Origin: UBA5359 sp002410925 [NCBI: bacterium UBP13_UBA5359] | GTDB taxonomy: Bacteria; UBP13; UBA5359 | Assembly: GCA_002410925.1 (NCBI GenBank) | Contig: DHPR01000033.1 | Coordinates: 435,904-499,903, forward strand | Reading direction: 5' to 3' | Length of the DNA: 64,000 bases | Shown here: positions 9,150 through 16,679 of the stretch, one piece after another | Position numbering within the stretch: the first letter of the stretch is position 1 | Layout: each line of letters opens with the position of its first letter | Program-made: the position numbers and the translations under genes | The notes under the pieces: generated by a model | Databases searched by the model: none | The model's input: the letters and a program-made list of their open reading frames with translations, nothing else | Told to the model about the DNA's origin: nothing

Positions 9150-10073
9150 TTATTGCATTCCGAAAAAGCTGAATAAGTAATTACTGAGCATAGTAGATGC
9201 AACTGATGTACCAACAGCTAAGGCTCCAGCCTCCGCGTGGGAAACCATCTTTTCAAGCCATGACTTAGTGTTCTCTCCATAGGCAGGTTTATCGTTAGGA
9301 TCCTTATCTGCCTGTATAGCAGCTTTAAGGTCATCAAAATCTTTATTCGATACCCCCAGCGAATCTAAAGCACTTTTAAGACTTGATAAATCACCGGCAG
9401 TTACATTAAACTCGCCATCTTGTGAGACATTATCGTTACCTAAAGCAACATTTTGCACATTACCTGTAATATAAGTGGTAAAAATTTGCGACACTTTCTC
9501 TTGAGGTACTGGCGATGTGTTTTGTGGCGCTTCTCCAGCATCGGGAGCTTCTTTTTCAATGGCTAACGAGAAATCAAGTATTCTTGTCTTGATTGTGTCA
9601 ATAACTGAAACCATCGCTCCATACGGAATCATCTTCCATGCACTCAAACAGGCCATATTTTCATATATGTCATTAGCAAAACGAGTTACCATATCTTGCG
9701 GCCATGGGTCTTTAAAATTCTCACCCGTGTTTTTTGCATCGTTAACAAGTGCGGCATAAGCGCTTATTGGCCCTATGAGATAAGATGTTGTGGTCATATA
9801 GCTTACCTCTTTAGGTATGCAAGATGGCGGAATAGGAGCATTGTCCATGCTACTACCAAATGGCCCAGCGAAAAAGCCATACGACTGTGTATTTAGAACT
9901 CTGTATATTGGGAGATCTCCTTTATCATTATACCCATTTAGCTCATAGTCTATCCAGTCGCTAAATTCCTTATTGTTTAATCTTGCTGCTAGTATCTTAC
10001 ATTTACGAAGCAAATTACAGATATCTATGTTGTTATCTACTGCTGCATCTTGGATATCCCTTAAAAGCGGCAC
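9150..10073 (-). CDS. AbiTii-domain protein (putative abortive-infection gene)
   Basis: The protein has 307 residues. The N-terminus (residues 1-~180) shows the AbiTii pattern: LLRDIQDAAVD, DICNLLRKCKILAARL, FSDWIDYELNGY. A linker rich in Pro and Glu follows, then a middle block with the pattern DLSSLKSALDSLGVS and KDFDDLKAAI, and a hydrophobic C-terminal end suggesting membrane association. AbiTii domains are found in proteins assigned to phage exclusion. The mechanism is not known to me. The start is GTG at 10073 with GGGGG eight bases upstream. Low GC relative to the tail genes and a position outside the late operon mark it as prophage cargo. Confidence 0.75.
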   Translation of the reverse strand: MPLLRDIQDAAVDNNIDICNLLRKCKILAARLNNKEFSDWIDYELNGYNDKGDLPIYRVLNTQSYGFFAGPFGSSMDNAPIPPSCIPKEVSYMTTTSYLIGPISAYAALVNDAKNTGENFKDPWPQDMVTRFANDIYENMACLSAWKMIPYGAMVSVIDTIKTRILDFSLAIEKEAPDAGEAPQNTSPVPQEKVSQIFTTYITGNVQNVALGNDNVSQDGEFNVTAGDLSSLKSALDSLGVSNKDFDDLKAAIQADKDPNDKPAYGENTKSWLEKMVSHAEAGALAVGTSVASTMLSNYLFSFFGMQ

Positions 10074-10160
10074 GACATTATCCCCCTTTATATAGTTTTA
10101 GTAACCTTTAATTTAATTATGACAGACAGCAAATACATGAGTCAAGCAAGCGCTATTATG

Positions 10161-10180
10161 ATTATTCCACATGAAATAAT
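10161..10180. repeat. Dispersed prophage palindrome, copy 1
   Basis: ATTATTCCACATGAAATAAT is an imperfect 20-bp palindrome in the divergent intergenic region between the AbiTii and YfbU genes. It is related to copies at 20657, 28819 and 41482 (consensus ATTATTYCACRTGRAATAAT). Confidence 0.5.
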
Positions 10181-10349
10181 AGAGTCCCGAGTATTATAGT
10201 TGGCACTATGTTTTATAGCTGTCTTGATGTTAATAGTGGAACACTGGGAAAGACAGATAAGGCTATGAGAACAAGCGTTTGTTTGATGATCTATAAAAAG
10301 CAATCTATACTGAAATATAGGAACTATTAATCAGGGGGAGGAACATATT

Positions 10350-10871
10350 ATGGAATTAACAGTAGTGGAAAGGATCATTATAGCTAATCAGTTAAGAATA
10401 CTAGAGAAGCTTTATCCTGGCGATTACAAAGAACGATTAACATTTATCGAAAGAGGGTACACCTATAACTACAGAGAATTAAGCAGCGGCTTAAACTCCG
10501 AGACACCGCTAGATGTTTGCAACGAAGTCATAGACATACTTGATATGTACCGTTCAATCACTATATCTTATAAAAATCTTCCTGAGACTGATATTTCTCC
10601 CAATGATATACTTTTTTCTGGGTTCGATATGACCAGCGAAGAGTATCATTATGGATATGCAACATTTTATCTAAATGAATTAGGGCGCTATGAGGAGCTA
10701 CTACAAGGAAATCCGAGAAGAGATTTAAATAGCCATGGTCCCACACTCCGACGCTATCGACGTATGCTTGAATGGTGGAAGCCTTTTCTAGAAGAAGAAC
10801 AACTTGAATCCATAAATTACACCTTAAATGAAGAGCAAATAAAAGAGCTTCTATCTCTCTGGAAAGCATAG
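10350..10871 (+). CDS. YfbU family protein
   Basis: The 173-residue protein aligns over its whole length with the E. coli YfbU pattern: an N-terminal helix with IIIANQLRILEKL, IERGYTYNYRELS, a VIDILDMYRSI helix, LFSGFDMTSEEYHYGYATFYLNELGRYE (the GFD...YGY core), and a C-terminal YRRMLEWW. The biochemical role of YfbU is unknown. The ATG follows GGGGGAGG. It is one of very few plus-strand genes of the prophage and is transcribed divergently from the AbiTii operon, so probably expressed in the lysogen. It ends just before the late terminator, with which it is convergent. Confidence 0.85.
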   Translation: MELTVVERIIIANQLRILEKLYPGDYKERLTFIERGYTYNYRELSSGLNSETPLDVCNEVIDILDMYRSITISYKNLPETDISPNDILFSGFDMTSEEYHYGYATFYLNELGRYEELLQGNPRRDLNSHGPTLRRYRRMLEWWKPFLEEEQLESINYTLNEEQIKELLSLWKA

Positions 10872-10893
10872 CGAAATATTTATCAAGTGAATT

Positions 10894-10946
10894 GCAAAAA
10901 ACAGCCGGGGCACTGCTGTAATGGCTATAATGGCAGTGCCCCGGCT
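10894..10946 (-). terminator. Terminator of the late (structural and lysis) operon
   Basis: A 14-bp perfect stem (AGCCGGGGCACTGC and its complement) encloses a 16-nt loop and is followed on the minus strand by a T6 run. It lies downstream of the holin gene and is shared in convergent orientation with yfbU. Confidence 0.85.
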
Positions 10947-10981
10947 CCTTCGGGGGAAGGCATGATCGGGCGGGAATCGCC

Positions 10982-11135
10982 CTATGAGATATGCAGATCG
11001 GAAAGGTCAGCGTCTCCGTCCGGCACCATCTCGCGGTACCGGCGGTTACGCTCCTCGGGGGTCTCCTCATATGCTGAGGTATCGGTCGTTAAAGTGGCGT
11101 TTGCCGGCAGATCCGGACGGCCGTTATCCAGCCGT
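10982..11135 (-). other. Open frame after the holin with no standard start (possible shifted C-terminus)
   Basis: In the frame one base ahead of the holin, an open stretch overlaps the holin end and runs to a TAG at 10982. It has protein-like composition: EETPEERNRRYREM and DGDADLSDLHIS. No ATG, GTG or TTG starts it. Either the holin gene is frameshifted here or a longer holin is made by ribosomal slippage. Confidence 0.35.
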
Positions 11136-11414
11136 ATCCGCAGCGGGAGTTTTGCGAAACCCGCCGATGAGGTTCTTGAGGTTGACTACCATGTCGATTG
11201 CCTTATCGAGGAAAGCGACAATCATGTCCTGGTCCAGATCAAGACCGGGCACTGCCTTCTCGGCGGCCACTATGGATTCCTTCATCAGGTCCAGGACGGC
11301 TTTCTTCTTCTCGGCACCGTGACCGGGCTGCTCTACCGCCTCGATCAGTTCGATCAGGGGCTTTAAGAGACCGGTCAGGAACAACAGGGTCTGCAGAAAC
11401 TTAAGTATCTTCAT
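11124..11414 (-). CDS. Putative phage holin (LLH-like)
   Basis: The 96-residue protein has one N-terminal hydrophobic segment (ILKFLQTLLFLTGLL, residues 3-17). An amphipathic part follows with AVEQPGHGAEKKKAVLDLM and a C-terminal DKAIDMVVNLKN, a layout resembling holins of the LLH superfamily. It should permeabilise the membrane to release the amidase encoded just upstream. The ATG at 11414 is chosen over 11429 because GGAGGTGA lies ideally before it. It is the last gene before the late terminator. Confidence 0.6.
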   Translation of the reverse strand: MKILKFLQTLLFLTGLLKPLIELIEAVEQPGHGAEKKKAVLDLMKESIVAAEKAVPGLDLDQDMIVAFLDKAIDMVVNLKNLIGGFRKTPAADTAG

Positions 11415-11477
11415 CGATATCACCTCCATTCTTTTTGGGCTTACCCTCTCCCCTAAGGTTATCCGGCATCGGCCGGT

Positions 11478-12158
11478 CTATTTGGTAACGATAGTGACCT
11501 TACGCGGACTGGCCGTATAAACCACCTGGCCGCCCAGCGCTTCGGCATGGGCCCGGATGGGGCCATAGGCGACGCCGTTTATGATGACGGCCATGCCTAT
11601 CTTCTTAGTGCCCACGTAGATAGGGAACTCGTTGGGTGCCGACGTAGTGGCCACCGGCTTCAGTTCTTTCTTGATGGCGGCCAGGAAGCCTTCCCATCCG
11701 TTCTTCCTTGCCCGGAGGATCTGCGGGCAGTTCTTGCCGCTCCAGTGGTTGTGCTGGACAACGCACTCCGGGAACGGGAGCAGGGTAGGAACATCCCGAA
11801 TGAGTTGTGCAATGGCAGCCGATCCCTTGGCCTCGATCTTTTTCCGATCACCGTCAAGATGCATGCACATCTCTACGCCGAGGCTCTGACGGTTGCCTGG
11901 TCCGGCGCCATCTGCGGCATGGTAGCCGCACTCGTTGAACGGCAGGCTCTGATATACATCGAGTTCATCGACGGTCAGATGCCAGGATACCAAGTTCTTT
12001 TCAGCGTCCTTGTTGACGGCCAGGTACGCGGCATGAGCGGAGGCATCCGCTCCCACCTTTGTGTTGCCGGTATCGTGGACGGTTATATACCGCGGCGTCA
12101 TGATCCGGCCGGGCCTGTTCTTTCTCCCCTGTGGGATGTAAAGCTCGATGAATTTCAT
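11478..12158 (-). CDS. Endolysin: N-acetylmuramoyl-L-alanine amidase
   Basis: The protein has 226 residues. Residues ~20-155 form an Amidase_2 (T7-lysozyme/CwlA-like) domain with zinc ligands in ITVHDT and VVQHNHWSGKNCP, and the substrate-site GYHAADG. The C-terminal ~45 residues (FPIYVGTKKIGMAVIINGVAYGP...) look like a copper-amine-oxidase-N-type repeat found in Clostridia cell-wall proteins. It cleaves the stem peptide from muramic acid at lysis. The ATG follows GGGGGAAG. It is grouped with an XhlA-like protein upstream and a holin downstream. Confidence 0.92.
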   Translation of the reverse strand: MKFIELYIPQGRKNRPGRIMTPRYITVHDTGNTKVGADASAHAAYLAVNKDAEKNLVSWHLTVDELDVYQSLPFNECGYHAADGAGPGNRQSLGVEMCMHLDGDRKKIEAKGSAAIAQLIRDVPTLLPFPECVVQHNHWSGKNCPQILRARKNGWEGFLAAIKKELKPVATTSAPNEFPIYVGTKKIGMAVIINGVAYGPIRAHAEALGGQVVYTASPRKVTIVTK

Positions 12159-12159
12159 A

Positions 12160-12384
12160 CTACTTCCCCCCCTTCAATACTAAATAAACAAACACAGCCA
12201 GGCCGATCTGGATAAGTGTATTTAGTGCGGACAACAGGAATGACACCATCATCTTGTCCAGGCGCTCAAAGATCTTACCGATGTTTACCTCGTTACGCCT
12301 TACATCTTTGACTACATCCACAACATCCTTATTCAGTAGCTGCAAAGCCGTGCAGCCCTTCTCCGTATTGCAATCCACCGCCAT
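12160..12384 (-). CDS. XhlA-like lysis accessory protein
   Basis: The protein has 74 residues: an N-terminal amphipathic helix (residues ~15-45, including VKDVRRNEVNIGKIFERLDKM) and a C-terminal membrane segment ending in LVLKGGK. This is the arrangement of XhlA/hemolysin XhlA-family proteins encoded beside holin and endolysin in Bacillota phages. It lies 1 bp upstream of the amidase start, indicating coupled translation. Confidence 0.8.
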   Translation of the reverse strand: MAVDCNTEKGCTALQLLNKDVVDVVKDVRRNEVNIGKIFERLDKMMVSFLLSALNTLIQIGLAVFVYLVLKGGK

Positions 12385-12404
12385 AGAATTCCCCTCCCCC
12401 TGCG

Positions 12405-12695
12405 TTATCTCTTCAGATCAAACCCGGCCGATAGCTTACCGGCCTTTTTGAGCCTCTCCACTGCCATTTCCTGGACCATCTGCCGGGCCTCGGCTGTTAT
12501 CAGATCCTCTGCAGCCTGGTCTTCCATTACCTGGGCTCCGTTGGCATCCCACCAGGCAGTAATGGATCCCCATGTGGGTTTGGGTCTGGCGTCCTCCCAT
12601 AACAAGGCGTCAAAGGATTTTTTACTGTTGTCTGTTACCGATCCGCCATATTTAGCGGCCGGCACCAAACCGTCTATGGCCAGAGCAACATCCAT
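12405..12695 (-). CDS. Tail-fibre-associated protein (XkdW-like)
   Basis: The 96-residue protein contains PTWGSITAWWDANGAQ and a charged C-terminal helix, resembling small XkdW or fibre-assembly proteins encoded immediately after phage tail fibres. The ATG at 12695 is preferred over 12713, since GGTGGGAT lies between them at good spacing. It starts 2 bp after the fibre gene stop. Function inferred from position. Confidence 0.6.
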   Translation of the reverse strand: MDVALAIDGLVPAAKYGGSVTDNSKKSFDALLWEDARPKPTWGSITAWWDANGAQVMEDQAAEDLITAEARQMVQEMAVERLKKAGKLSAGFDLKR

Positions 12696-12697
12696 AT

Positions 12698-13720
12698 TTA
12701 TCCCACCTTCCATATTCTCACAACGGTATAACGTTCGTTGCCACCAAAGTTGCTTGCTCGGCCAAAGCCGTCCGTCGCTTTGGTGTTATTGCACCGGTGA
12801 CGCACTTCGTAAATTGTTTCATCTGCTATGGTTATCTCCCCGTCTATGATCGATTCGGTAGCGGTCGAGACACTATTGGATGTCTGTGCGCTGGTGCTAC
12901 TCAGAGCGGTAGCCGCAGCGCTGACATCGTAAAAGATGGCGCGATGTTCGCTGGCCACCATAGCCGGCGCAGTAATCAGGAAGCGATATGTGCCGGCCGG
13001 TAGAGTAATCTGGTTATTACTCAAAGAGGCGATATTGCCCGGGTTGGCAATAATAGTATTCAGGTCCCGGGTCCTCCAATCGCCAGCGGTAAAGGTACCG
13101 CCGTGCGTACCAGCGCTCTTTTCATCCGCTATCAGGATGTAGTCATTCTGAATCCCATCCAGCTTGCTCTTGTCGGCTGCGCTCATCATCCCGGGATCCT
13201 CGATGGTGGCCAGTGGATGCTGGTTAGCTCCTCCGGCTCCTGCCAGGTGAGTTCCCCAAGTGACCAGGTCGACATATACTCCGGGATCGATGTTCACAGT
13301 CACGGCCAGGCCGCCGCTGACGGTGAATATAGCCTGCATGATCAGCGTCAAGGCGTTGGTACCTTCTGCCGGCATATACCCGGCGTTGTCGCCGGCGTTG
13401 CCGTAGGCGATGAGGATATCGGGTCCCGCCTCCGGATCTGCGGCGAAGACGCCCAGCTCCTTCAATTGATACCCGGCCACCAGGCCGGCGTTGGTGAAGT
13501 CTCCACGGACGGTGACCACCTCATCATCGGCCGTCACCGTTACAACATTCTGCTCGGCCTGCTGGCCGGCCAGGGCCGTCATCTCCTCCGGAGCAACACC
13601 CTCCGGCAGATCCCCGCTGCCAATGGCCAGCTTGGTAACGGCCAGCGCCTCGGCTCCGGCTATCAGATCTGCAAAGAGCATCCTGCCGGCATCGGTAACT
13701 TTGAGATTGAATTGACTCAT
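12698..13720 (-). CDS. Phage tail fibre protein
   Basis: The protein has 340 residues. The N-terminal ~150 residues form a phage-tail-fibre N-domain (LKVTDAGRMLFADLIAG; AIGSGDLP; a beta-rich part), which anchors to the baseplate. The middle has the PGMMSAADKSKLDGI shaft motif, and a variable beta-rich C-terminal domain likely binds the cell surface. The start is ATG at 13720, overlapping the end of the tail protein I gene by 4 bp. It is the distal one of two fibre loci in this phage, directly after baseplate genes as in P2. Confidence 0.85.
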   Translation of the reverse strand: MSQFNLKVTDAGRMLFADLIAGAEALAVTKLAIGSGDLPEGVAPEEMTALAGQQAEQNVVTVTADDEVVTVRGDFTNAGLVAGYQLKELGVFAADPEAGPDILIAYGNAGDNAGYMPAEGTNALTLIMQAIFTVSGGLAVTVNIDPGVYVDLVTWGTHLAGAGGANQHPLATIEDPGMMSAADKSKLDGIQNDYILIADEKSAGTHGGTFTAGDWRTRDLNTIIANPGNIASLSNNQITLPAGTYRFLITAPAMVASEHRAIFYDVSAAATALSSTSAQTSNSVSTATESIIDGEITIADETIYEVRHRCNNTKATDGFGRASNFGGNERYTVVRIWKVG

Positions 13721-14283
13721 GGTATAGCCTCCGTAACCGTCATGATCCAACCCTGCATACTGCCTGCGCCGATATTACAGGGGGCATCTCCATTGTTCCG
13801 CATGATCAGCTCCGCCCAGCTTCTCACGTTTTTCACTATGCGCAATCTGGCCAGGAAATCAGGCCAATCGGCGATAACGTCTATAAACTCCACTCTGAAC
13901 CAGAAAGGTTCCCCTGCATACTGGAACCACTCCTGGAGGGTGTAGTTACCCTCTCCAAAGAAGTCATCACACAACTTCCGGACGGCGTAGCGGGTGCCGT
14001 GCATCCTATGTTCGGCCATGGATCCGCGCACCTGGGCACACTTGTCTGCCAGGGATCCGGACCGGGGCGGATAGTCGACGTGATGCTCCCAGGCCAGAAG
14101 GTCCACCACCCTCTCCGCCAGGTTGTCGATATTGTAGATATTCGGCAGCCGGTCCCGGATGGCAGCCATGACGGCTTTGAGTTCCGGATCGGAGGCCTGC
14201 ATGATGCGAACGGCGTCGTCATCCCAAATGACGGATCCCGGCAGCAGGGTGGCCAGATCGACGTTATGTATGGTCTCAGTCAT
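13717..14283 (-). CDS. Phage tail protein I (P2 gpI family)
   Basis: The 188-residue protein carries the P2 gpI/YmfQ pattern: DDAVRIMQASDPELKAVM, LPNIYNIDNLAERVVDLLAWEHHVDYPP, and a conserved RHRMHGTRYAVRKL-type element (here EHRMHGTRYAVRKL). It is a wedge component linking baseplate and fibres. The ATG at 14283 overlaps the end of gene J (8 bp), which fixes the start. The longer upstream open frame only repeats gene J in another phase. Confidence 0.9.
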   Translation of the reverse strand: MTETIHNVDLATLLPGSVIWDDDAVRIMQASDPELKAVMAAIRDRLPNIYNIDNLAERVVDLLAWEHHVDYPPRSGSLADKCAQVRGSMAEHRMHGTRYAVRKLCDDFFGEGNYTLQEWFQYAGEPFWFRVEFIDVIADWPDFLARLRIVKNVRSWAELIMRNNGDAPCNIGAGSMQGWIMTVTEAIP

Positions 14284-15403
14284 CCTCCAAGCCTCCGTAG
14301 GTAACAGTTGTCGCGCCCTCCTGGGCCACCTGGGTGGCGTCCAATGCAGTGTAGACCGGAGCGGTGATAACAACCCGCTTGGCGCCGGCGTTGAGAATCA
14401 GCCGCAGCAGTTCATCCGGATTGATGTCTCTGCCGATCCGCGCACGCTGCCAGGCAGTATAGGCGGCTACGGCAGCATCCACGGCTGTGCGGATTGCGTC
14501 CACCTGGGCAGCCTGGCTGCGGCCGATATAATAGGTCAAGGTGATATCGTAATTGCCGGCAACCGGCGCTTTGACGCTGACCAGGTCGGTGAGCGGCCGC
14601 CGCGTTTCGTCGTCCAGGTAGTCCTGGACGGTATCCAGAATATCGGCCGCCGGTGCCGGGATGACTCCTCCGGCCAGCAGTATATAGACATCCACGCAGC
14701 CGGGATCCGGAGAGAGAACGGAGACATCGCTGATCTGGCCGCTGGCGCTGAGAGCGTGATAGATGTAGGCGTCCCGCGGTCCGGCGGTGGAATACTGGGT
14801 GATGCTGAGCCTGACCCTCTCGCGATAGCGCTCATCATCCTCCGGTTCGGCTCCTCCGCTGGTGGCGTTGGTATTGCCGACATCGGCGACGCCGGCTATG
14901 GGATCCACCATGGTGGCGATCTCACCGGTGATATAGCCGTTACCGGCCTCGCCGGTGGCCTCACAGACGGCGACAACGCTGACGGTTGTGCTTCCGGCCG
15001 GAATGACGGCAGCCTCAGTGGTGGCGAAAGCCAGGTCTCCGTCCTTGGTGGCCCTGATCCCGGCGGGGATGACTATATCCACGGCCGGGGCAGGATCAGC
15101 GGTGAACTGCAGAATGCAGGTAGCTGCCGCTGCCGTCAGCCGGGGAACGCCTCTCGATTCTCCGATCACGTCCAGGTAGAGCGACCGAGCGTATTGCAAA
15201 AAGGTCTGAGCAGCCGCATCATCGAGCAGCGCCCTCTCTTGGGCAATCTGCTGGGCGATGGTCAGCAGCTCCAAACGGACGGGATCTCCGGGATAGAGCG
15301 TCCTGCCGGCGGCTGCCTCATAGCGGCTGATAACGGCGTTGGCTATGGCCTCCGGACTGGTATTGACCCAGGATATTTCGGGGATGATATAGTTATCAGA
15401 CAT
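14276..15403 (-). CDS. Baseplate assembly protein J
   Basis: The protein has 375 residues of the Baseplate_J family (P2 gpJ). Helical N-terminal parts (AIANAVISRYEAAAGRTLYPGDP; FLQYARSLYLDVIG) are followed by repeated beta-rich insertions, the DDERYRERVRLSITQYSTAGPRDAY motif, and a C-terminal part that ends next to gpI. It forms the outer wedge of the contractile baseplate. Start overlaps the gpW end by 8 bp. Confidence 0.93.
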   Translation of the reverse strand: MSDNYIIPEISWVNTSPEAIANAVISRYEAAAGRTLYPGDPVRLELLTIAQQIAQERALLDDAAAQTFLQYARSLYLDVIGESRGVPRLTAAAATCILQFTADPAPAVDIVIPAGIRATKDGDLAFATTEAAVIPAGSTTVSVVAVCEATGEAGNGYITGEIATMVDPIAGVADVGNTNATSGGAEPEDDERYRERVRLSITQYSTAGPRDAYIYHALSASGQISDVSVLSPDPGCVDVYILLAGGVIPAPAADILDTVQDYLDDETRRPLTDLVSVKAPVAGNYDITLTYYIGRSQAAQVDAIRTAVDAAVAAYTAWQRARIGRDINPDELLRLILNAGAKRVVITAPVYTALDATQVAQEGATTVTYGGLEDD

Positions 15404-15722
15404 CTTTCACCCTCACTATCAGGCTGACGGTATAGTTGCCGTCTATAAGTTGCTGGATGTTGCCGGCGTTGAGATCCACGCCGCGGATCTCGGCCCGTGG
15501 CTCACTACGAGCAACGGCCTCCATGATTTGCTGTGAGATCATCTGCATGGCTCTGTCTACGGGGGCGTCGATAAAATCCGCATCGATGCCCAGCCCTCGA
15601 TCCAGCGGGACACTGAGCCGTTCGGTAGCGGCCAGGATGCGCACGTTCTGGTATACCTCTTCCTCTATAGTCCCTGGATATCTGTTGATGGAACCTGTTA
15701 TGCCGTTGACGTTGACGATCAT
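15396..15722 (-). CDS. Baseplate wedge protein gpW/gp25-like
   Basis: The 108-residue protein fits the GPW_gp25 family: SINRYPGTIEEEVYQNVRILAATERL, PLDRGLGIDADFID and the C-terminal IRGVDLNAGNIQQLIDGNYTVSLIV. It joins tube, sheath and wedge. It sits 3 bp after the gpU-like gene and overlaps J, as in P2-like phages. Confidence 0.9.
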   Translation of the reverse strand: MIVNVNGITGSINRYPGTIEEEVYQNVRILAATERLSVPLDRGLGIDADFIDAPVDRAMQMISQQIMEAVARSEPRAEIRGVDLNAGNIQQLIDGNYTVSLIVRVKDV

Positions 15723-15725
15723 ATA

Positions 15726-16241
15726 CTACCTCTTCTTTTGAGTGTTCTTTTTGGTTATGACAACATCCCCGATCCGCGTTACGGTGACCTCAGTGCTGGT
15801 GTTCTGCACTGCTGATTGTTGCCGGGCAATGGAGCTTGCACTCCGGATACGGATGAACGACAACTGCACCTCGGCCCGGGCGGTTGATCCGGATCGAGTA
15901 AAAACCGTGCTCTCCACGCTCCATGATTCTATGGCCCAGTATGAGCCGCTGCCGCCATGAGGCTTGCCGCCGATGATCAGCGGGTGACTGGTTCCTGCCT
16001 CGGCCAGGCCGGCTACCCTCTCCAACTCGGCCTCCGCATCAACGCCGTGCTGGGTTGCAAAGACCACTGTAAAGCAGGCTGTCCGCGGGGCCGGGCCGTT
16101 CCACTCCTGCACCGGCTCGGCCCCGGCCACCTCATGGGCGTTCCAGCGGCCGCCGCCGGCGGCGCTGATGGATGGTATGGGTGTTTTGCGGCCGGGGGAA
16201 ATCTCGAATATCAGGGGGCCGAAGCTGCCTGTCTGTGCCAT
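15726..16241 (-). CDS. gpU-like tail protein
   Basis: The 171-residue protein starts MAQTGSFGPLIFEIS, resembling the P2 gpU N-terminus, then has a beta-rich core with HPLIIGGKPHGGSGSYWAI, where gpU proteins have their tail-completion core. The basic C-terminus ends KKNTQKKR. P2 gpU normally lies between the tape measure and gpX. Here it lies between V and W. Role: tail completion or baseplate hub. Family call moderate. Confidence 0.7.
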   Translation of the reverse strand: MAQTGSFGPLIFEISPGRKTPIPSISAAGGGRWNAHEVAGAEPVQEWNGPAPRTACFTVVFATQHGVDAEAELERVAGLAEAGTSHPLIIGGKPHGGSGSYWAIESWSVESTVFTRSGSTARAEVQLSFIRIRSASSIARQQSAVQNTSTEVTVTRIGDVVITKKNTQKKR

Positions 16242-16253
16242 TGATCTACCTCT

Positions 16254-16679
16254 CTATATCCGGACGTTGCCGGCGGCATCCTCCACAATGGTGTTGCTCT
16301 TGAGATGTGCGGCCGTCAGATTGCCGGTGACGGTGACGGCGCCGTCCAGGACGATGGAAGCCGCCTGTATGGTCATAACGCCGTTATGATACTTAAGTTT
16401 GCTGCCGTCCGGGGCCCGGAAGTAGAACATGCCGGCTCCGCTCTCCGGAGGCGTATCCTCATCGTTCCAAGTCTCGCATAGCGCCAGGCCGTCCTCCTCG
16501 CCCTCCTCCCGGAGAATGCACCACACCTGGCGCCCCTTCTCCGGCAGCTTGTAGGAGCCGGCCCAAGCGAAGAACGGCAGCCAATCGGATATGTAATCCG
16601 CGTCCTGGTCATCAAAAAGAACACGTATCCGGTGCGTAGCCGGATCCACGGCGTGAACCGTGCCTATCCTGAGATACAT
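16254..16679 (-). CDS. Baseplate spike protein gpV-like
   Basis: The 141-residue protein has an N-terminal OB-fold typical of phage spike proteins (IGTVHAVDPATHRIRVLF, WLPFFAWAGSYKLPEKGRQVWC). The C-terminus is a beta-helical tip (LKYHNGVMTIQAASIVLDGAVTVTG, NLTAAHLKSNT). It punctures the cell envelope at the tip of the tail tube. It abuts the gpD gene: stop and start share the same base. Confidence 0.88.
   Translation of the reverse strand: MYLRIGTVHAVDPATHRIRVLFDDQDADYISDWLPFFAWAGSYKLPEKGRQVWCILREEGEEDGLALCETWNDEDTPPESGAGMFYFRAPDGSKLKYHNGVMTIQAASIVLDGAVTVTGNLTAAHLKSNTIVEDAAGNVRI

Noticed and set aside
14159-15427. Long plus-strand open frames opposite the tail genes (here 422 codons; others at 23436-24986, 27006-28217 and 28240-29586)
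   Set aside because: They are antisense to clearly recognised structural genes. Their composition follows from the GC-rich codon use of the real strand, they lack ribosome binding sites and show no family pattern.
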